From positions 1 to 22,676 of the IMG/VR virus record IMGVR_UViG_3300007734_000484: a stretch of 22,676 nucleotides of DNA; one strand, written 5' to 3'. The position numbers were made by a program, and so were the translations under genes. Each line of letters starts with the position of its first letter. Positions within the stretch are counted from its first letter, which is position 1. The stretch is from a virus. This document shows positions 15,898-22,676 of this stretch, piece by piece. Under the pieces are notes generated by a model that saw nothing but the letters and a program-made list of their open reading frames with translations, did not search any database and had not been told where the DNA came from.

Positions 15898-16055
15898 TTG
15901 GTTGATACTTACGCTCCGCGCTCGTGGGACTCTGCTTCCGCTTTGTCCTAGTCGTTACACCTTACGCACCCATTGGGTATCCTGTGCGTCTTGGCTCGGT
16001 GTTGGCATCTCAGCTTTTCACCGAATTCACGGAGTTTTATAACGTCTATAAGTTA

Positions 16056-16136
16056 AACGTTGTCAGCTAGTTCACCCGTACGACTTTGAATGTTAGTCGC
16101 AATGATGTCTGAAACTGAACTATTGGCGAAGGCCAT
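16056..16136 (-). CDS. Major capsid protein, exon 1 (27 codons)
   Basis: Reads MAFANSSVSDIIATNIQSRT followed by GELADNV, preceded by a strong GAGGAG site. In frame, the next codon is TAA, which is the first three bases of the intron. On its own this would be a pointless 27-residue peptide. It has the character of a capsid N-terminus, and the protein at 15355-14435 lacks exactly such a start. Joining the last GTT (Val27) to ACA (Thr) at 15355 gives an uninterrupted frame through the junction (GELADNV-TNNNALLRR). The exon ends in T, as group I 5' exons do, and its last six bases pair with the intron guide. Confidence 0.85.
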
Positions 16137-16142
16137 AATTTA

Positions 16143-16148
16143 CTCCTC
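16143..16148 (-). promoter_or_regulatory. Strong ribosome binding site of the major capsid gene
   Basis: GAGGAG lies six bases before the ATG at 16136, in the 23-base gap between the scaffold stop and the capsid start. It marks the true capsid start in exon 1. No comparable site precedes the in-frame ATG at 15394 inside the intron. Confidence 0.8.
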
Positions 16149-16159
16149 AGTTTAAGTTA

Positions 16160-17131
16160 TCAAAAACGCTCATCTAGGTTAGCGAATTGTTCCACTAACA
16201 TTGAGCGCCTATCTTGCGCTTTGGTCGTTGTCGATACTCCGGGTGTGGAGCTTTTAACGCTAACCGCTGCCGCCTTAGCAGCTTTCGCTGCCTTGTCTAC
16301 CAGACCTATCTTTTGGACGTTTGCACTAGCCTGTTGGGCCTGTGTTTGTCTATCATATAGATCAGCGTCTAGGCGTAATGCCTTGTCGTAAGCCTCATCC
16401 AGCGTATTAGCCATACCGCCTTGTAGCAGTTGGATCATTGCTGGTCGAAGCTCCTCGAAATACTCTTTCTTTTGTGAGAATGAGTCTATTTCGCCGTTCA
16501 TAATCTTGCTAGATTCAGCTTCCTTCTCTTGCTTCCATTGCTGCATCTCGCCGCGCACTGAGTTTAACTCGTTGCGTAGTCCGTATACTATATCATGCTG
16601 TGGTGCTTGTTGCACACCATCAACAGATTGGCTGGCTGCACCCATGCCGTACTGCTCACGGAGTTGAGCGAAGTAATACTCCTTCTCCTCTGGAGAGCCA
16701 TTCCGCAGAATGTTATCCGCTTGCAATAACCCGCTAATGGCCTCGCTAGGCTTAATCCCTAGTCCGTGTATCGTGTTGAGATACGGCTGTACTACCCGTT
16801 CCATTTCGTCAGCGTACTGAGCTTTAGATATAAGCGGCTCAACACCAGCCCTCATCTGCTCTTCACGCTGCCAGGCGTATTCTTGTAATCGTGGAGATGC
16901 TGCTGCCCAATCTTCGTGGTGTTCCTTTATCCACGATTTAGGAGGTCTGCTCCACAACGGCGGTTCAACGGCCTCTACTGGAGCTTCTACGGGCGCGGTT
17001 GATGCGAACTTTCCATCAGCACTCCGTACTCTCTCAGCCTTTGGCTCTGCTTCCAATTCCTCAAACTGTTGTGCTAATAGGTCTTTTCTATCTATTACAT
17101 CTGCATCTGGTGTTACTTCTGGCAAGTCCAT
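16160..17131 (-). CDS. Probable capsid scaffolding protein
   Basis: A 323-residue, highly charged, mostly helical protein directly upstream of the capsid gene, where tailed phages usually keep the scaffold. The N-terminus is acidic and disordered (PEVTPDADVIDRKD, EELEAEPKAERVR), followed by an Ala/Pro/Val linker (residues about 45-60). A conserved WSRPPKSWIKEHHEDW segment comes next, then helices with many Glu, Gln and Lys, and a basic Lys/Ala-rich C-terminus that could bind coat protein. Scaffolds co-assemble with the coat and leave the procapsid. No protease is recognisable. The assignment rests on position and composition rather than a diagnostic motif. Confidence 0.72.
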   Translation of the reverse strand: MDLPEVTPDADVIDRKDLLAQQFEELEAEPKAERVRSADGKFASTAPVEAPVEAVEPPLWSRPPKSWIKEHHEDWAAASPRLQEYAWQREEQMRAGVEPLISKAQYADEMERVVQPYLNTIHGLGIKPSEAISGLLQADNILRNGSPEEKEYYFAQLREQYGMGAASQSVDGVQQAPQHDIVYGLRNELNSVRGEMQQWKQEKEAESSKIMNGEIDSFSQKKEYFEELRPAMIQLLQGGMANTLDEAYDKALRLDADLYDRQTQAQQASANVQKIGLVDKAAKAAKAAAVSVKSSTPGVSTTTKAQDRRSMLVEQFANLDERF

Positions 17132-17470
17132 TTATTTCTCCCTGTGGGGGTTAGTAAATCGTTGATTATCTCGCATACGATCCAGTAGCTTGTTGGCCTG
17201 ATTATGCGACATATTTGCTAATTGTGCGCTTAATACTTCTCTGCGTGTATCTTTTACTACAGGTGCGCGGCTTGTCATAGTCTCGTTACCGACTTCAAAG
17301 CAGTTATGCTTCCTTAAATGCTCACGGTGCATAGCCCTGCCGCTTATCATTGTTCCATCGGCCATAGACTTATAAGGAGCTATGTCCGGCATGATGTAGA
17401 CCTTAGCATCATATTGCACCGAACCTACCTCTACAGCTTCTCCGTCTATATATACCCAAGACTTTTTCAT
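17132..17470 (-). CDS. Conserved phage protein of unknown function, between portal and scaffold
   Basis: A 112-residue protein without signal or membrane segment. The N-terminus (KKSWVYIDGEAVEVG) predicts beta strands. The middle holds a Gly-Arg, His-Arg-Glu-His segment (SGRAMHREHLRKHNCFEVGN), and the C-terminus is helical and basic (LLDRMRDNQRF). I recall similar small proteins next to portals in P22-like phage genomes, but no function is established to my knowledge. It begins within the portal stop (ATGA) and its TAA is followed immediately by the ATG of the scaffold-like gene, so it is probably translated together with head assembly proteins. Confidence 0.75.
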   Translation of the reverse strand: MKKSWVYIDGEAVEVGSVQYDAKVYIMPDIAPYKSMADGTMISGRAMHREHLRKHNCFEVGNETMTSRAPVVKDTRREVLSAQLANMSHNQANKLLDRMRDNQRFTNPHREK

Positions 17471-19566
17471 GCTTGACCCAGAACGATAGCTACTTCAGTA
17501 TTAGCGGCTTCTTCTGCCTCACGCACCTTATCTACCTGTGCCTTTGCGCCTATCTCAGCGACCATGATGCGAGTAGATGAGTCCAGTTGTGCTTTGTAGC
17601 GATTAAACTGATCTAGGTATTGTAGCTCTTGCATCTTCATCTGCTGGCGCATCTGCTCTAGCTGTGCGTCTGCCTGTAGCTTCATCTGCTCGATCTGCAT
17701 ATCTGCCTGTACTCGTGCCTGTTGAGCCTGTACATCGATCTGTGCCTTCATCTGAGCTGCTTGAGCATCTGCCTGCATTCTCATCTGGTCAGACTGTTGC
17801 TGCGCTTGCATCTTCATCTGCTCAGGATCAGGCTGCGGCTGTTGTGGCTGCTGTGATGCTGCCTTCATCTGTTCTAAGGCTGTATCTAACGTACCCTCGA
17901 TAGGTTCTGCTTGCTTAAACGCTCCGATACCGAACTTCATCACCTCTACCAGCATTGGGATAAGCTCAGGTGACTCGCGCCCTACAGGTAAGGCTTGACC
18001 TAAGAAGCCGCCAAACGCTGTCAAGAACTCTACCCGGTTACGCTTGTTCTGATCTTCATCTAACTGCACCAGACTGTCAGCCTCTACATCTATCCTAAAG
18101 TTGGATAGCGGGGAATCTTGCAGTAACTCTATGGCTTGGGGTATCAATTGCTGATCTGCCTGAGACATTTGCTGTGCAGCGGCGTACTGTAATAGAGTTT
18201 GTGGCTGAAACTTAGTACACATGATCTGCGCTTTGAGCTTAATCAGGCTAGACGCAAACAATGCAACCTCTTCCTGTAACGCCCTTAATCTAAGCCCTGC
18301 ATACTGGCCCTTGATCTGTTGTGCCGTTGCAGTCTCGCTTGCACTGGTCTGACCACGAATGATGTCAGATATGCCTGTAATCTCGTAGATTTGACTCTTT
18401 ATGTCCTCTCTTGCCCGGTAGCAGTTGATGAGCGTAGCAGCTATTACATCAAGCGGTAGGATGTCTATACTGCCCTTCAGCCCACCCTTTTCACTGAATG
18501 CCATCCACTTATCCACAGGTATCAGAGTATTATTGTCTCCCTCTGTGAGCAGACGTTGTAGCGTTGGCTGGCTTGCGTCATATACTCCTCGTACCCTCAG
18601 AGCCTTGACCAGACCGTCAATTCTGTCGCTTAAAATGTCCAGTTCAGTAGCCTGATCTTGATACAGCACAAAGTCAGGCACAGGGATGAGAGAATCAGAG
18701 GTTAACGTAGCGTAGAGAGGTTTGCCACAAGGGAAGAAGCCTTCTACCTCTATCGGGTCATCACGCTCGTCTATGATGTAGTTGCTGTTCTTGCTAAACC
18801 AGTAGACCTTGCCTGTCTCTTTATCCCACAGTTCACATATCTTAGCTCTGGTATGTTCTTTGCTAGACTGACCATAGGAAGTTAGTGTCTGTGGGCCGCT
18901 GTCTAAAGGTATCTTCTTTGCAGACTTATCGCCAAAACGCTCTATAAGCGCCTCTCGAGTCATGTAAGCCCAGCGCCATACTATCGTGACCTCTTCCCAT
19001 GTCCTCGCTACTGAGTGACCAAAGTCCTTCCAGTGAACGTAATCGGTAGGAGCGCATTCATACTCAATCTCTTCATATGTCTGATTAGTCTCTGGGCCTG
19101 TCTCGTCCTCTGCGTTCTCTTCGTCTGTGTCCTCAGTGACCTGTAGCCCATCTTCTGGCATATCACGCTGTATTAGATGCGGCTCATAGCGTACCCATGC
19201 AACACCTCTGCCTCCAAGAAAACGATCTTGCACCGCGTTCTTCATGGTTGCTCTGAAGTCTGGGTAATGCTCAATCTCGTAGTCAATAGCTCTCTGAATG
19301 ATCTGTGAGGCTACACGACCTACTTGGTCATTGTCTCCAAACCTGCGCGATACGTCAGCCATAGGCAGCTTAGAGTAGACTGCTGGCACTAAAGTCTGTA
19401 CGTTTGACCAGAGAATATTAAACTTTGCAGTCTCGTTAGAGTTCTGGCTACGGTTGTCATCTCTGTAGCGTTTAACGATCTTTGCAGCACGAGCCTCCCA
19501 CTTCTTGTACTCGTTGTCGTATGCGCCGATTACGTTCAGATACTTCTCGATTGGAGTTTCGGTCAT
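17467..19566 (-). CDS. Portal protein (P22-like)
   Basis: A 699-residue protein, in the size range of P22-type portals, forming the dodecameric DNA gate at one capsid vertex. The N-terminus has a charged helical stretch (KKWEARAAKIVKRYRDD), then NILWSNVQTLVPAVYSKLP and a conserved RAIDYEIEHYPDFR region, all typical of P22-like portals. Residues about 580-660 are a long Gln/Met/Ala-rich helix with six 11-residue units, followed by a charged tail. It starts in an ATGA overlap with the ART-domain gene and ends in another ATGA overlap with the 112-residue gene. The position after terminase and before scaffold and capsid is the standard order. Confidence 0.92.
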   Translation of the reverse strand: MTETPIEKYLNVIGAYDNEYKKWEARAAKIVKRYRDDNRSQNSNETAKFNILWSNVQTLVPAVYSKLPMADVSRRFGDNDQVGRVASQIIQRAIDYEIEHYPDFRATMKNAVQDRFLGGRGVAWVRYEPHLIQRDMPEDGLQVTEDTDEENAEDETGPETNQTYEEIEYECAPTDYVHWKDFGHSVARTWEEVTIVWRWAYMTREALIERFGDKSAKKIPLDSGPQTLTSYGQSSKEHTRAKICELWDKETGKVYWFSKNSNYIIDERDDPIEVEGFFPCGKPLYATLTSDSLIPVPDFVLYQDQATELDILSDRIDGLVKALRVRGVYDASQPTLQRLLTEGDNNTLIPVDKWMAFSEKGGLKGSIDILPLDVIAATLINCYRAREDIKSQIYEITGISDIIRGQTSASETATAQQIKGQYAGLRLRALQEEVALFASSLIKLKAQIMCTKFQPQTLLQYAAAQQMSQADQQLIPQAIELLQDSPLSNFRIDVEADSLVQLDEDQNKRNRVEFLTAFGGFLGQALPVGRESPELIPMLVEVMKFGIGAFKQAEPIEGTLDTALEQMKAASQQPQQPQPDPEQMKMQAQQQSDQMRMQADAQAAQMKAQIDVQAQQARVQADMQIEQMKLQADAQLEQMRQQMKMQELQYLDQFNRYKAQLDSSTRIMVAEIGAKAQVDKVREAEEAANTEVAIVLGQA
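17623..17820 (-). repeat. Six 33-bp units encoding an 11-residue coiled-coil repeat in the portal
   Basis: Portal residues 583-648 divide into six 11-residue units, each beginning Q-M/A: QMKMQAQQQSD, QMRMQADAQAA, QMKAQIDVQAQ, QARVQADMQIE, QMKLQADAQLE and QMRQQMKMQEL. An 11-residue (hendecad) period predicts a nearly straight right-handed coiled coil. The DNA shows matching degenerate 33-bp periodicity rich in CATCTG and TGCCTG words on the plus strand. Confidence 0.8.
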
Positions 19567-21254
19567 TTTCTGTCCTGTTGTCTAAGTGCTTCAGCTATTG
19601 CTTGAGGGTCTAACATCCCGCCAACACCTACACCAGCGAGAATGTCTGCTTCATGTCTACGCATTGGGTCAAAGGCTGCAAATCGTGAACGCAGTTGGTT
19701 TGGAGCGACTGACATTATTTCTTTATGTAAATAACCGCTTGGTGAATAATCCATAGTTATTCCAGTTTTACCCAAACTATTCAGAGCGTCATTAACCTCG
19801 ATTGGAGTCATGTTACCCATTTCACCTAAAGCATCAGATACATTACTTCTTTTATCTTGCCCAAAGTTTGTATAAGGAACTTCTAAATTGTTTTGATCTG
19901 CAACGCGCATTGGCATGGAGACCTGTTTATTCCAGTTATCACCTAGTTTTTTATCAGTTGTTGTATAAAATCCACTTCCAAGCCACCCTTCATCAGTAGC
20001 GGAGCCGATAGATTTAGGGTCAAACTCTGAAAATCTAGCATTTGTAAAATGATAAGCATCTGTCGGATACATAGCATTAGCTCTGTCTATATAGGTATTA
20101 TTTGCTGGCAGTCCTAGTCCACCCTGCTCAACTGGTAGCGCAGCATTTCTCTGTGCTGTGTCGTGCAGTATCTCGAACTCTGTCTTAGGTCGTGGAATCA
20201 TTGCACCGCCTACACCATTGCGCTCAAGAATGTTCATGTGCTTAGGGTCAAATACTACAAAATTAGATGTACCTTTGCCAGCAGCATCTCTACTAGCAGC
20301 ATCTAGGTAGCGTATGCCTGTGATGCCAAGTTGCTGCAAGGCCCTTGATGCCTGTTGCACATTATGCCCGGATGCTGCGCCGGATGAAAACTTCCTGTAA
20401 ATATGCTCACCCGTATCTGTTGGGTTAAAGTTGTCCCCCCATTGCTGCACAGCCACTTGTACATCAGGATGCTGCTCACTCAATGGTTTATCCCAATCAA
20501 GCATCTTTGCAACGTGTTCGTCTGGTAGGTCTACTTTGTATAGGTTCTGACCGTATCCGCTTTGTAGTTCATTTGATAATTCTTGCGCTTTAGCTGTATC
20601 ACCTCTTGCAATAGCCGCATCTCGTTGGTATTGCAATTTAAACTTATCATCACTTACTCTTGCCGCTAAATTATTGGCGTATCCCTTAGCTAAAACTGGA
20701 GAATCAGATAAATATCCAGCCCCAACGCCATAGGCTTGTGCGCCCGTACCTGTTCCCGCCATCATTGGGTCAAACTCACCTAATGGATTATTAGCTGTTG
20801 GTGGGAAGGTATGAGGTGAGCCGTGCCAAGTGGTTATGGGTGATCTAAGGTCAACTACAGCTCTGCCGATACCAGTACCAGTCTCGATCTGCCTAGCACC
20901 CTCTCTCAAAGCGGCTTTAGTTAAATTCTTAGCAATTGGAAACATTGCGCCGCCAAGCCCCGCAACATCTAACAGCCTCGGGTCTACCTTTACTGTGTTT
21001 AGTGTCGCACCCCTAATAGGTGGCTTACCATAGCTAATGTCATTTACAAGGCTTTGCGTTCCCTTCAGCCCGGACAGGTCAGCAAAGCTCATACCGCCCA
21101 GCAACGGTATGCTCTCAGGTAGCTTGTCACGATCTGCAAACTCTGATACTGGAGCAAGAAAGTTAGCTACACCGCCTAGAAACCTGTTCTGTGGCGTGTT
21201 TCTGATCTCGCCCCGATACGCAAGAGCTTTGGCTAATTCTTTAGCGGAGGGCAT
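19563..21254 (-). CDS. Polyvalent protein with two ADP-ribosyltransferase-like domains
   Basis: A 563-residue protein. Residues 1-130 contain short Gly/Pro-rich hydrophobic stretches. Residues about 142-346 look like an ART-fold domain: WHGSPH (H144) starts it, a GVGAGYLSD segment supplies the aromatic Y181 followed by a helix (AKGYA), and it ends in a SNFVVFDPKHMNILERNG strand. Residues about 400-530 look like a second copy: YHFTNARF (H402), LGSGFYTTTD (Y430), and HKEIMSV (E512) before an RSRFAAFDP end. Each is followed by a GVGGxM motif (347-351 and 543-547). Such domains occur in phage polyvalent proteins that may be carried in virions and enter the host. The neighbours are a head protein and portal (TAATG upstream, ATGA downstream). 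Enzymatic activity is inferred. The second domain keeps a better candidate catalytic Glu than the first. Confidence 0.65.
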   Translation of the reverse strand: MPSAKELAKALAYRGEIRNTPQNRFLGGVANFLAPVSEFADRDKLPESIPLLGGMSFADLSGLKGTQSLVNDISYGKPPIRGATLNTVKVDPRLLDVAGLGGAMFPIAKNLTKAALREGARQIETGTGIGRAVVDLRSPITTWHGSPHTFPPTANNPLGEFDPMMAGTGTGAQAYGVGAGYLSDSPVLAKGYANNLAARVSDDKFKLQYQRDAAIARGDTAKAQELSNELQSGYGQNLYKVDLPDEHVAKMLDWDKPLSEQHPDVQVAVQQWGDNFNPTDTGEHIYRKFSSGAASGHNVQQASRALQQLGITGIRYLDAASRDAAGKGTSNFVVFDPKHMNILERNGVGGAMIPRPKTEFEILHDTAQRNAALPVEQGGLGLPANNTYIDRANAMYPTDAYHFTNARFSEFDPKSIGSATDEGWLGSGFYTTTDKKLGDNWNKQVSMPMRVADQNNLEVPYTNFGQDKRSNVSDALGEMGNMTPIEVNDALNSLGKTGITMDYSPSGYLHKEIMSVAPNQLRSRFAAFDPMRRHEADILAGVGVGGMLDPQAIAEALRQQDRK

Positions 21255-21577
21255 TATGCTGAGAATATACCTACGGCCATGACCTCAACTCCTGCTCCTG
21301 TTGTAATTTTCCATGCGCCAGTCGTAGAGACAGCGTTGATCTCGATATTGTAGACATTGATACCAGTGCCAGCTGATGCAGGTAACACGGTATGCGTCAA
21401 TATGCCTACGCCTGTTCCGTCAACTATCACTACATTGCCTGTAGCCGCTGTCGTGACTGTACAGATGATTCTATGCAAATAGTCACCTGCCGCACCTGTG
21501 CCACCCAAGACTTGTGCTGATTGACTCGCTGCAACGTGTTCGTACTGGTATCCGTAGGGATTTGCTATGCCACTCAT
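21254..21577 (-). CDS. Small beta-rich virion-type protein, possible head decoration
   Basis: A 107-residue protein with no named family that I recognise. The start at 21577 (MSGIANPYG) is chosen over an upstream ATG at 21613 because it forms an ATGA overlap with the terminase stop. The sequence is rich in G, T, V and A with alternating hydrophobic residues, no charged helices and no membrane segment. That is typical of small capsid decoration or stabilising proteins. Its place between terminase and portal supports a head role, but the function is inferred. The stop shares a base with the next start (TAATG). Confidence 0.7.
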   Translation of the reverse strand: MSGIANPYGYQYEHVAASQSAQVLGGTGAAGDYLHRIICTVTTAATGNVVIVDGTGVGILTHTVLPASAGTGINVYNIEINAVSTTGAWKITTGAGVEVMAVGIFSA

Positions 21578-22676
21578 ATTCTTCCTCTCTTTGGTTGATT
21601 TGCTTGCTCCCACACATCGTTAAGCGTTGCTGTGTTTTGCTCTCCTACCATTAGCGGCTTTGCTGCATCAGCCTGTCTGACTCGCGGCTCTGACCGCCAT
21701 GCTATTGCTAACATTCTAAAAGCGTCTGCCGGATGACTACACCAGTCATGTCGTGGTGTCTGCCGAAAAGCCTTCTTATCATCATCGTACTCTCTTTGAT
21801 ACTGACGTAAAGCCTCGACACCCTCGCTGCACTTGTCTGCATCAAACCAGCACTGCGGCAGTACCTTTCTGACAGCCTGTATACCGTCCTGTACGCTTAG
21901 ATCAGGCACGATAGCCAAACTATTTATGCCAAAATGTACCGCTAATTGCTCGATTACACTCTTACCAGCAGCCGCTAATGTCTTAGCTCGTGCATCGTGC
22001 GGCAAATGGTGCTTACCGAAATTATACGGCCTTGCTAGGATATTTGTAGCAATTTCATCAATATTTGCACCAGAAACGGCGTAAAAGTCGATTAAATGCA
22101 CCTCATCTCTAATTACCTGATAGAACCAGACAGCCGTATCATCCCTATATCCTAAGTCCCAAGCAGTGTGTACAGGCACGTTATTGTCATAGGCTACTCG
22201 TGTGATGCGCCCCTGCTCTGTAGCCTCACGCATCTCTGTGCCATAGAACGCGCCAAGGATAGCCGCCTCGAAGCTGCACTCATACTCTTGCATATACTGG
22301 TCAGGTGACAGTTGAGCCTTAGCAGCCGATAGCTCCCCATCTGGCAATAGCTTGCTGACCGATGCAGGCAGCTCCAAGCAAAACCACTCGCTAGGTATTC
22401 TCTGAGCTGTGCTGTAGATGTCCCAAAACTGATTCTTACCCTTCGGAGTACCGCTAAAGACGCACCAGCCTTGCTTGTCACTGAGTGCGGGTCGCAGAAT
22501 ACTGCCCCAGACGCTAGGCTTAAAATCTGCATATTCGTCCAGAAAAAGCCCATCAAAGCCTAGTCCTCGCATTGCATCTGCATTGTCAGCACCAAATAGC
22601 CTTATCCTAGCTCCGTTCAATAGGTCCACATATAGGTCAGACTCATTGACTGATGCGAGTATTGGTCTAGCGTAGT
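21574..22676 (-). CDS. Terminase large subunit (partial, 5' end beyond window)
   Basis: This is the packaging motor ATPase and nuclease that translocates and cuts phage DNA at the portal. The reading frame is open to the right edge, so the N-terminus with Walker A is outside the window. The first possible internal start is GTG at 22629, but in-frame codons upstream read naturally (Y-A-R-P-I-L-A-S-V-N-E-S-D-L-Y), so I treat it as truncated by the window. Counting from that GTG, LFLDEYADF at residues 28-36 is the Walker B motif (D31, E32) and FSGTPKG at 58-64 is the coupling motif. The RNase H-like nuclease acidic residues are probably D158 (TAWDLGYRDD), D212 (LPHDAR) and D301 (HPADAFR). The stop overlaps the next start as ATGA. 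Confidence 0.95.
   Translation of the reverse strand, partial: YARPILASVNESDLYVDLLNGARIRLFGADNADAMRGLGFDGLFLDEYADFKPSVWGSILRPALSDKQGWCVFSGTPKGKNQFWDIYSTAQRIPSEWFCLELPASVSKLLPDGELSAAKAQLSPDQYMQEYECSFEAAILGAFYGTEMREATEQGRITRVAYDNNVPVHTAWDLGYRDDTAVWFYQVIRDEVHLIDFYAVSGANIDEIATNILARPYNFGKHHLPHDARAKTLAAAGKSVIEQLAVHFGINSLAIVPDLSVQDGIQAVRKVLPQCWFDADKCSEGVEALRQYQREYDDDKKAFRQTPRHDWCSHPADAFRMLAIAWRSEPRVRQADAAKPLMVGEQNTATLNDVWEQANQPKRGRI

Larger units (their letters stand above)
15356..16055 (-). ncRNA. Group I self-splicing intron interrupting the major capsid gene
   Basis: A 700-base intron. P1: exon bases AACGTT (16061-16056) pair with guide GACGTT (16046-16041), with U.G at the splice site. P3: CTCCG (16034-16030) with CGGAG (15918-15914). 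P4: CGGTG (16023-16019) with CACCG (16001-15997), inside P-like AATTCGGTGAAA and Q-like ACACCGAGCC contexts. P6: GCC (15995-15993) with GGT, topped by an ACGC/GCGT and ACCC/GGGT hairpin. P7: GACTA (15953-15949) with TAGTC (15420-15416). An extra GGAC/GTCC stem (15948-15945 with 15930-15927) resembles P7.1 of subgroup IA. P9: CTGCATAT/ATATGCAG (15411-15389). The last base is G (15356). The endonuclease gene sits between P3' and P7', in the P8 region. The splice sites are predicted from pairing and protein continuity, not proven. Confidence 0.87.

Noticed and set aside
17623-17870. CRISPR-like or non-coding repeat array from recurring CATCTG words
   Set aside because: The repeats are continuous, 33 bp in period, in frame and explained by the portal coiled coil.
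1-22676. tRNA genes, attachment sites, origin, integrase
   Set aside because: Gaps between genes are almost all under 60 bases and none contains a cloverleaf, and no integrase or repressor is encoded here.

Overview
This window is a stretch of a tailed-phage genome (free phage or prophage; no bacterial genes are visible). All convincing genes lie on the minus strand and form one very compact late operon, read from the right edge to the left. The gene set is terminase, P22-type portal, scaffold-like protein, major capsid protein, a head-completion adaptor, a P22 gp10-like protein, ejection-type internal virion proteins and a series of short tail-fibre genes. There is no long tape-measure, tail-tube or sheath gene. 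This points to a short-tailed (podovirus-like) phage. The host cannot be read directly; GGAG-type ribosome sites and the protein style fit a phage of Gram-negative, probably aquatic, bacteria (inference).

Head module (22676 to 12236): terminase large subunit (cut by the right edge), a small beta-rich virion-type protein, a 563-residue protein with two ADP-ribosyltransferase-like domains, portal, a 112-residue conserved protein, a scaffold-like protein, the major capsid gene, three small genes and a head-tail adaptor. The major capsid gene is split. Its first 27 codons (16136-16056) are separated from the other 306 codons (15355-14435) by a 700-base group I intron (16055-15356). I can assemble P1 with a U.G pair at the splice site, P3, P4, P6, P7, an extra P7.1-like stem and P9. 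The intron carries an I-TevI-like GIY-YIG/NUMOD3 homing endonuclease whose stop codon lies inside P7. Joining the exons restores one 333-residue capsid protein.

Tail and ejection module (12236 to 4951): gp10-like protein, a GNAT-type acetyltransferase, three or four internal-virion/ejection-like proteins and, among them, a PP-loop PAPS-reductase-like enzyme with an exact CC-X80-CXXC iron-sulphur motif but no terminal catalytic cysteine.

Fibre module (4951 to 1): four fibre-type genes built from shared collagen-like or beta-repeat modules with different C-terminal tips. They are interleaved with small fibre-accessory genes, including a 58-residue gene at 1263-1087, and followed by a gene running off the left edge. 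Genes are linked by ATGA or TAATG overlaps almost throughout. I see no promoter, tRNA, CRISPR array or convincing Rho-independent terminator. Two similar stem-loops lie between the small genes after the capsid gene.
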